A stretch of DNA of 64,000 bases, taken from NCBI RefSeq assembly GCF_009389715.1, contig NC_052404.1, positions 1,480,738 to 1,544,737 of the forward strand. The letters are read 5' to 3'. Both the position numbers and the translations under genes were made by a program. Numbering within the stretch: position 1 is the stretch's first letter; every line of letters starts with the position of its first letter. Below the pieces are notes generated by a model. That model saw nothing but the letters and a program-made list of their open reading frames with translations. It did not search any database and had not been told where the DNA came from. The stretch is from Phoenix dactylifera. Lineage: Eukaryota; Streptophyta; Magnoliopsida; Arecales; Arecaceae. Shown piece after piece: positions 58,201 to 64,000 of this stretch.

Positions 58201-61200
58201 CTCTGCTCCTAGCACCCTATATATCTGAAAGAAAAACAATAGAGGATATATATGAACTATGTGGCTCAGTAAGTGACCATGTACTATCTTACCGGATCAA
58301 GCATAAGAATTCATATGATTAGCATCATTTAAAAGAGATAGCAATCATAGCAAAATACAACATTTCATAAAGGATATATTCAAAAATCCGTCATAAAACA
58401 ATGTATGCTCTGGCCAGGCAAGTTCAAAAATGTCACGGCCCGCCTGCATGGGGCACGTGGCCATCGGGCCCACATGAGGGGGAACACGGGGCTCCCCTGC
58501 CAGATGTTGTCCGGTTCCGGGATCCGTACGTGCATGCATGCGCCGCACTTAACCCCTCACCGATTTTGTTTCTCCCCAAAACGCATCTGCATGATTTGGA
58601 AACACCCGTCTCATATGCCCAGGCTCTGGAACGAGCCTCATGATCATGTTCAAATATCATTTTCATGCAATATATCATAATCATAATTCATACCCAATCA
58701 TATATTCATGAAGAAATGCTATTTAACCAAATTCATGAATCACATGCAATCATATGCTTGATCCTAATTTTGAGAAAATACACCATATCAAATACTATTT
58801 CATCATTTCATACTTACAACTTAAACAGTGATTTGCAATCAATAAGATTTGTGCAGGGCCACTTACTGAGCCACATAGCTCATATATATTAATAAAATTC
58901 ATAAAATTAATCAAGAAAGAGGGGCTTGCCTGCCACTAACTTAGCATCCAATAAAATTCAACCCATTAGCCCAAGAAACATTTTTCATGTCATGCATAAG
59001 GTCAAATCCCAATAAGGCCACTGAGTTGATGTGAGGACCCGTGCGGGCGTGTGTTTAGTCCCACATCGGTTATTCGCCGGGTAGATCTTGGGTACTTATA
59101 CAGGATCAAGGAACCCAAATAATAACTTCCGGCTAGCCATTTTGGGTGAGATCCTGGATTGTTACAAATGGTATCAGAGCGAACCCGGCCCATAACCTAT
59201 GTAGACTAGGGGACACTGCAGCACGGATCCATTGGGGCTGACCATGGGCCAATCGTGATGTTTGTGATTAGATTTGAATAGATTTGAACCCTTAGCCTGA
59301 CGAAGACATCAGGGCTTGAACGGGGGGAGTATGTGAAGACCCGTGCGAGCGTGTGTTTAGTCCCACATCGGTTATTCGCTGGATAGATCTTGGGTACTTA
59401 TACAGGATCAAGAAATCCAAATAATAACTTCCGACTAGCCATTTTGGGTGAGATCCTAGGTTGTTACAGTTGAAAGCCTTGTCACATTGTGGGCATCTAT
59501 GAACAAGTTTTGTAAGCCCATGAGTTTTAGTAACCTCCAAGAAGACTATCCCAAAAAAAAGTCCAAAAACTTGGATGAAAAAAGAAATGAACTGTTTAAT
59601 AGGTTTCAAGTGATCATCCTTCAGAATGGCTAGGACTTAACAATCCACATGATTGAGCAGCCTATGCTTCCAACGTATGAGTCTTGTACTATACATTAAA
59701 AAAAGGAAAAATAATTGATTTTCTATGAAGTGAAAATGCAAATTGTAAATATCTCCATAGCCATTTGGATTGCATTCTCAATAAAATAAAGAGACAAGAG
59801 ACCTTTTCTGGAGATACAGTACAACAACTACAAACATGAGTAAAAGAGTTCAAAGAAACCCATCAGTATTAATGAAATGCAAGCAATACCTTTGGGATCA
59901 TTGATGGCTTTAGAATGTGCACAGCAGATCATGAGCACCTGCTGCCTTAATGATAGCCTTAATATTGCTGGATATTCATGATCTTCTAGACTATTATAAA
60001 ATGTTTGCGTGACCAGCCTATAAATTTGACCATCACAGGTTCGACCCGTCCTGCCTTTGCGTTGCTCAGCCTATAAAATGTTTAAACAAATCAATCAGGT
60101 CTTACAAGTGAAACCTCAAATTAGATAATTCATTGACTACCTGAGATTTGGACACCCAAACAAGCTCTGCAGATTCCTTTTTCCTGTTGAAGTCCCAAAC
60201 AACTTGTAAAGACCTACATGAATCAATGACAAAGGCTACACCCGGAATTGTGACAGATGATTCTGCAATATTAGTCGCTAGTATCACCTGTAATGCAAAG
60301 CCAAGCATACTCAGAGAACAATGAAATTTATATTGAAACAGACTTATGCAGATGCAAAAACATTGAATTTGATATGTATTGAAAACCACAATGATTTATA
60401 ATATTTAAGGTTATCAAAAGAGGAAAACAAAAGAGGGGAAAGGGATGATGAAGACAAAGAAGACAGCCATAACAAGCGAGCTAATCTTTTTTTCCTATAG
60501 TGTACACTGTAAATATGTATGTTCAGACACAGAAACATGTGCTTATGCATATCCATCATCAGTCCTCTTGATTGTATGCATTTATTTACACCAAATATGC
60601 TATAGTAACAATGTTGAAGGACTGCACCACGTCCTCCCCAGGTTTCATGGTATCGGACCATAGATCAGTGTCCCTAGACCTTCATGTGTCCTGATGGCAT
60701 CAAAGACATCCCATGCCAAATCCAGCAATGATGGATGATTACTACAGATGAATTACTTAAATCAAAGCAAAGTGTCTCCTTCAAGGTTGCACCTTCACAA
60801 GTGTCTTTTTTTTCCCTTTTTTGCTCAGGCGGTGGGGGATCAATAATCAAACTTTGACAACTACTTAACTGGAGGTTGTAGGATTATTTACCAATAACCA
60901 AACAACAGTGAAAGGGGTTTATTCATTCTTCATCTCAAATACCTTTCAACCATCTGATGCACCAGTGAACTAATCTCACAACAAATTATTCTTTTTGCCA
61001 AGATTTTATTTTGATTGGTAACAATATCCAGAAAATGTCTTTAAAGTCATTCTTCCTCCATATAAAACTATAGTAGCTCTCCCTCAGTTTGTTTCATCAC
61101 CCAATCTGAGTTCACTTTCTCCTATATAAGCTTTGACACTGATCACCAATATACAAGAGGATGCTCTTCTGCTTTTAAAAATTTTTTATGGCACCATCAT

Positions 61201-63626
61201 CCAAGCCTTTTTCCATCAACTTTGAATCAACTATGAATCAAAAGTCCAAGTTGAGAAAGATGCCTGCAAGTATTTTCTCTCGTGATCTGCTACAAATCTG
61301 ATGGAAATCCTCTAAGAAATTGTGCAATTCCTAGACAAGGAAACTTTACACAATACAATGGTCTGGCATGAAGCCTAAAATGCCAGCTGATGGAAACAAA
61401 GGCCTGCCTATTATGGCAATTTAGGCTCATGAAACCAAGGTGCAAGCTTTTGCAATTCCTGTATACTTGGGAAGAGTTTAGACAGAAAATATGACAAGAT
61501 TTAACATGTGGAACCATTAAGGCAACAAGTTAACTTCACACAAAAATTAGATATGCATACAAATTATTCTCTAAAATTTATCATACCTATTTTTGAATAC
61601 ATAGATGCTCCTTACTCTTATTTCCCAAAATGCATGCGAGTATTAAAGCATTCATATGCTGCTATTAACATGTACAATACTAGGAAAAGTGAGTGCCTTA
61701 TAAAAGTAACTCTAGAAGTACATAGTACAAGGTATACGAAAGAAATGGTGTAAATTAAAGTTATTTGAGCCATTATTGGTGATAGGATTTAAAATTGTTG
61801 AAAGAGGTTTTTTTTTCCCAAAAAAAATATATGTATGCTAGTGTAGTACAAGAAATATGAGCTTTACTCACTGAACCTTAATTATCCACGCCCCCCAAAA
61901 AAAAACAAAAGGGCACCTTTGCATCATGAACAATTACAGAATGGACTACTTTAGCTACTAATCTAATAACTATATGTTAACATTGGCTACTAATTTTAAA
62001 ATCTACAAATTAATGCTATATCAAAATAATGAAGGGTCAAATATTAACCCTTTTTCATGGTAACTATACAAGTTTTGTTTTTACAGAATGTTGAGGCTTT
62101 CTTTATCATTTTTGGTACATGAGGCTTTCATAATTTAAAAACGGAGCATCACTAACCTATATCAAAAATTTTGGCCAGCACTTTTTTAGATTCCGTGCTT
62201 TCTTGTTGATTCATTGGGCTTTTGTATTATTTATGAGTGATAGATGTTAATAAAACTAGAAAACAAAATCTTTCCTAATCCAAACAGATCTTTTTGTCAC
62301 TTTCACATTCCCAAATTTCTGTATTAAAAAATAATAGTACTCATCCTCATCATAACATTCAATTGCTCGTTCAAGTTCAGAAGGTTTAAAATGACCAAAA
62401 GAATTATGTCAAAGAAAATAAAACTCACTCGGTGTGAATTATAGTATTCGGACCTACTAGGTATTGTTTTTATTTCTTTTTCTATAAACAGATCACTGAA
62501 CAAAAAACATGGTTGATACTATTATTTTTATTTTCTATTTTCAAAATTTATTTTTGTTATTCTATAAAAATGAAAGTAAGAAATTCATATTTTCACTATT
62601 TCCAAAAACAAGAAACTCATATCTTTTACCACCATCTCTGACCGCCGCCACCATCACCACTAAAGCCAGCATCACTGCCACTGCCGTCTTCACTGCCACC
62701 ATCGCTACTATGACACCATTACTGTCATCTCCACTACCACCATCACTCTCACCACCACCACCATCATTTGCACAGCCATCATCGCCACCACTACCATTGT
62801 TGTCTCCACCACCCCCCTACCGCCTCAGTCGTCAACATCACCATAACCGCTACCATCACCAAAATTGTTGCCTCTAAGGCAACAGTGCCACTATCACAAT
62901 CTCTGCCATACAACCACCATTATCATTGTCACCACCACCACATCATCAATGCCCCCCACCATCACTGCCGCCGTCTCGGCCACCATCATCATGTTTATAT
63001 TTTTAAAAGTAGTTGACTCACCACACATGTTTATATTTTTAAAATTTAGAAATCAAATTTTTAGCTTTCTATTTACCAAAAAATAAGAAAAATGAATGTG
63101 ATGCCAAACGGAACCTTAGTATATTACTTTCTTTATGGCATTTTATCCTTTATGTTCCATAAAGTGCATTGCATGAGCTTTGAGGTCGTATTTTGAATAA
63201 AAAACTAGAAAGAAAACATAATATGGACATACATAAACATAACAGCATTATCAAAAAATTGCATGTGACACAAATGCAATAGAAAGAAGCCACTAAAATA
63301 TGGTAGAGTACCTTTCGGTGAGATCTCAACACTCTCATAGCCAAGAGTGCTTGATCAGTGTCAATGCTACGATGAAGAATGTATACTTTGAAGAATGAAC
63401 TAAGGGGCCTTAAGAGAATCCATTGCTGCTCCAATGCGTAGTATGTTGGAAGGAAAACTAATATACTCTTCTCAATATCTGGTTCATTTTCATGTAGGTG
63501 CAATATCATCTTATGAATAAGCATGTGTACTTCAGGTTTCATGTCAGCTTTTGCAGCAGCAGGATTCGGCCCAGAACAGTATCTATCTGATAATGATTCT
63601 GAACTTATCTCCAGAAGCTCTGCAAC
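49274..63626 (-). CDS. DExH8: DExH8-type DEAH-box RNA helicase with CCCH zinc fingers, C-terminal part
   Basis: Ten exons join in frame to the stop codon: 63626-63312, 60287-60141, 60070-59890, 54602-54319, 54238-54116, 53094-52950, 52867-52602, 52513-52322, 50705-50181 and 49489-49274, giving 797 residues. The first visible exon starts mid-protein, so the N-terminus, including motifs I and II, lies beyond the window. Visible in order: ILVFLPTYYALEQQW, motif V ATNIAESSVTIP, motif VI QRKGRTGR and the winged-helix/HA2 part with MDPPDP and FYGRLLDSLPLSF. Then come the fingers CRFFLSGLCNKGNQCYFSH (C-x7-C-x5-C-x3-H) and a second C-x8-C-x5-C-x3-H finger split by an intron. Last is a conserved C-terminal region (VKCVLWFADV, TMHPPTDIQFGDY). 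The order matches Arabidopsis DExH8 and rice CCCH-31 proteins of about 1000 residues. RNA-dependent ATPase activity is expected from the family; the target RNA is unknown. Confidence 0.92.
55105..55173 (+). pseudogene. Fragment of mitochondrial 26S rRNA (rrn26)
   Basis: The stretch gcaggtgtggacgaagcgga, then agcgagaatgtcggcttgag, then taacgcaaacattggtgaga and atccaatgccc matches, as I recall it, the large-subunit rRNA of plant mitochondria. There the conserved ATGTCGGCTTGAGTAACG segment lies in the 5' half. The match stops at about 55173, where plant rrn26 would continue with ccgaaa but this sequence turns to tagactagc. It is a broken piece inside a helicase intron, not a working rRNA. Confidence 0.7.
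55105..56335. other. Mitochondrial-like insert rich in GC hairpins (probable NUMT)
   Basis: After the rRNA fragment, about 1.1 kb has a composition unlike its AT-rich surroundings. It has C and G runs (16 G at 56094-56109) and many short perfect hairpins with a TTCG loop, such as gaaacccttcgggtttc (56210-56226), tataacaccttcggtgttat (56169-56188) and aagaaacctttcgggtttct. The phrase ctcccccgaaccccctcccc is present twice (about 55548 and 55647). Such GC-hairpin clusters occur in some organelle genomes. I infer a nuclear insertion of mitochondrial DNA, perhaps rearranged, in the 5.3-kb intron 54603-59889 of the helicase. Confidence 0.6.
56931..57042. repeat. 56-bp tandem duplication in a helicase intron
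   Basis: The unit starting agatactgtgaggataccat (56931) is repeated from 56987 (agatactgttaggacaccat). Both continue with aatttaagcaaagggaacct and end in a ..catca-cgcaaa-type phrase. Non-coding. Confidence 0.8.
57995..58890. repeat. Repeat-like segment with a long-spaced inverted repeat
   Basis: The phrase gaactatgtggctcagtaag (58253-58272, inside a longer arm) is matched in reverse complement by cttactgagccacatagctc at about 58862-58881, so arms of about 30 bp stand some 600 bp apart. Left of them lies GC-rich sequence (cctcggatcggatccgcgac) followed by a palindrome-like gcaagctattgcttgc. The middle has a GC-rich patch at 58435-58560. I take it as a dispersed repeat or part of a retroelement; the family is not identified. 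Confidence 0.45.
59030..59468 (+). mobile_element. Complete TRIM (miniature LTR retrotransposon) with 5-bp target-site duplication
   Basis: Two LTRs of equal length, 137 bp each (59030-59166 and 59332-59468), both starting TGTGA and ending TTGTTACA, flank a 165-bp non-coding middle. Two bases after the first LTR stands TGGTATCAGAGC (59169-59180), a primer-binding site matching the 3' end of initiator methionine tRNA. A polypurine tract (cggggggagta) stands directly before the second LTR. GTTGA flanks both ends (59025-59029 and 59469-59473). The LTRs differ at 9 positions, all transitions. The element encodes no protein, so it must have used enzymes of another element. It sits in the intron 54603-59889 of the helicase. 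Confidence 0.93.
60288..63311. other. Large helicase intron, no gene inside
   Basis: About 3 kb between the exon ending ..RSHRK and the exon starting VILATNIAESS. Apart from the element at about 62459-63118, I see no gene, RNA gene or complete transposon. Confidence 0.5.
62459..63118. mobile_element. Non-autonomous element containing a (CCACCATCA)n tract
   Basis: The core at 62630-62995 is built from imperfect ccaccatca/ccgccaccat triplet repeats, giving open frames rich in Thr, Pro, Ser or His that are artefacts. Flanks are AT-rich with related words in both orientations (tattttcactatttccaaaa on the left; gctttctatttaccaaaaaa and gccaaacggaaccttag on the right). This is the look of a MITE-like element carrying a microsatellite. 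Ends are approximate. Confidence 0.4.
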
Positions 63627-64000
63627 CTGGTCAGCATTAATGATTTGAAATAATCATTCACTCCTCAAGGCTACGAAAAACAGCATGGATGCTCAGATGT
63701 ATACCATAAACAGAAATTCAGATACATGCAGTCATAAGAATATACTTTGAACATCTGAGAAAATGAGCATGAGAGACTGGTCATGAGAACCTCCTGCCTA
63801 GCAATCAGGAGATTAAAACAGGCTCCTGTTATCCAACAGGTAGAGGTGATTAAATGGTCAAATGCGCAATTGACCCAGATGGCCTACATGCATTCAAGAT
63901 TAATGAGGTTTGAGTGTAATTTAATTAAATATTAGTGTGCACCTGCAAAATGTGATGCAAATTTATGTGAAAAACTCTCCAGCAGAAGAAAAGTATAAAC

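Noticed and set aside
62509..63086. Threonine/proline- and histidine-rich open frames
   Set aside because: Translations of a ccaccatca-type microsatellite within a helicase intron.
63945..64000. Possible upstream helicase exon ending at a GTGCAC donor near 63945
   Set aside because: The translated frames do not resemble the expected helicase segment before VAELLEI, so I left it as intron.
1..64000. CRISPR arrays, bacterial operons, phage genes, intact tRNA genes
   Set aside because: The window is plant nuclear DNA. No spaced-repeat array was seen, and the only tRNA-like sequences are SINE heads and the primer-binding site of the TRIM.

Overview
This window is nuclear plant DNA. It is AT-rich, its genes have many introns with GT..AG borders, and its gene-poor stretches hold non-autonomous transposons, SINEs and simple repeats. 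The Au-type SINE, the miniature LTR elements and the gene set indicate an angiosperm. I suspect a monocot, possibly a palm, but the sequence alone does not settle that.

Five protein-coding genes can be rebuilt exon by exon. (1) A Peter Pan/SSF1-type Brix protein for 60S ribosome assembly (+, 7522-13751). (2) A LIN/CERBERUS-like Armadillo-plus-WD40 protein without a U-box (-, 16058-29255). (3) MZM1, a mitochondrial LYR-family factor for complex III (-, 34093-38479). (4) A conserved plant protein of unknown function (-, 40776-44897). (5) The C-terminal 797 residues of a DExH8-type DEAH-box RNA helicase with two CCCH zinc fingers (-, from 63626 down to 49274); its N-terminus lies beyond the right edge.

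Layout: 1-7.3 kb is gene-free and repeat-rich (tRNA-like SINE, MITE, pyrimidine tract with a GC-rich island). 7.5-13.8 kb is PPAN, with an Au SINE and a decayed LTR array in its introns. 16-29.3 kb is the LIN-like gene, whose introns carry a broken 6-phosphogluconate dehydrogenase copy, a TRIM-like element and a hAT-type MITE. 34-45 kb holds MZM1 and the unknown gene, both with introns of about 3-4 kb. 49-64 kb is the helicase; one 5.3-kb intron holds a mitochondrial-looking insert full of GC hairpins and a complete 439-bp TRIM with intact target-site duplications.

The genes do not form a pathway; they are ordinary housekeeping neighbours. I found no convincing new biological system. The best leads are the organelle-like hairpin cluster, the gene of unknown function, the U-box-less LIN relative, and the well-preserved small mobile elements.
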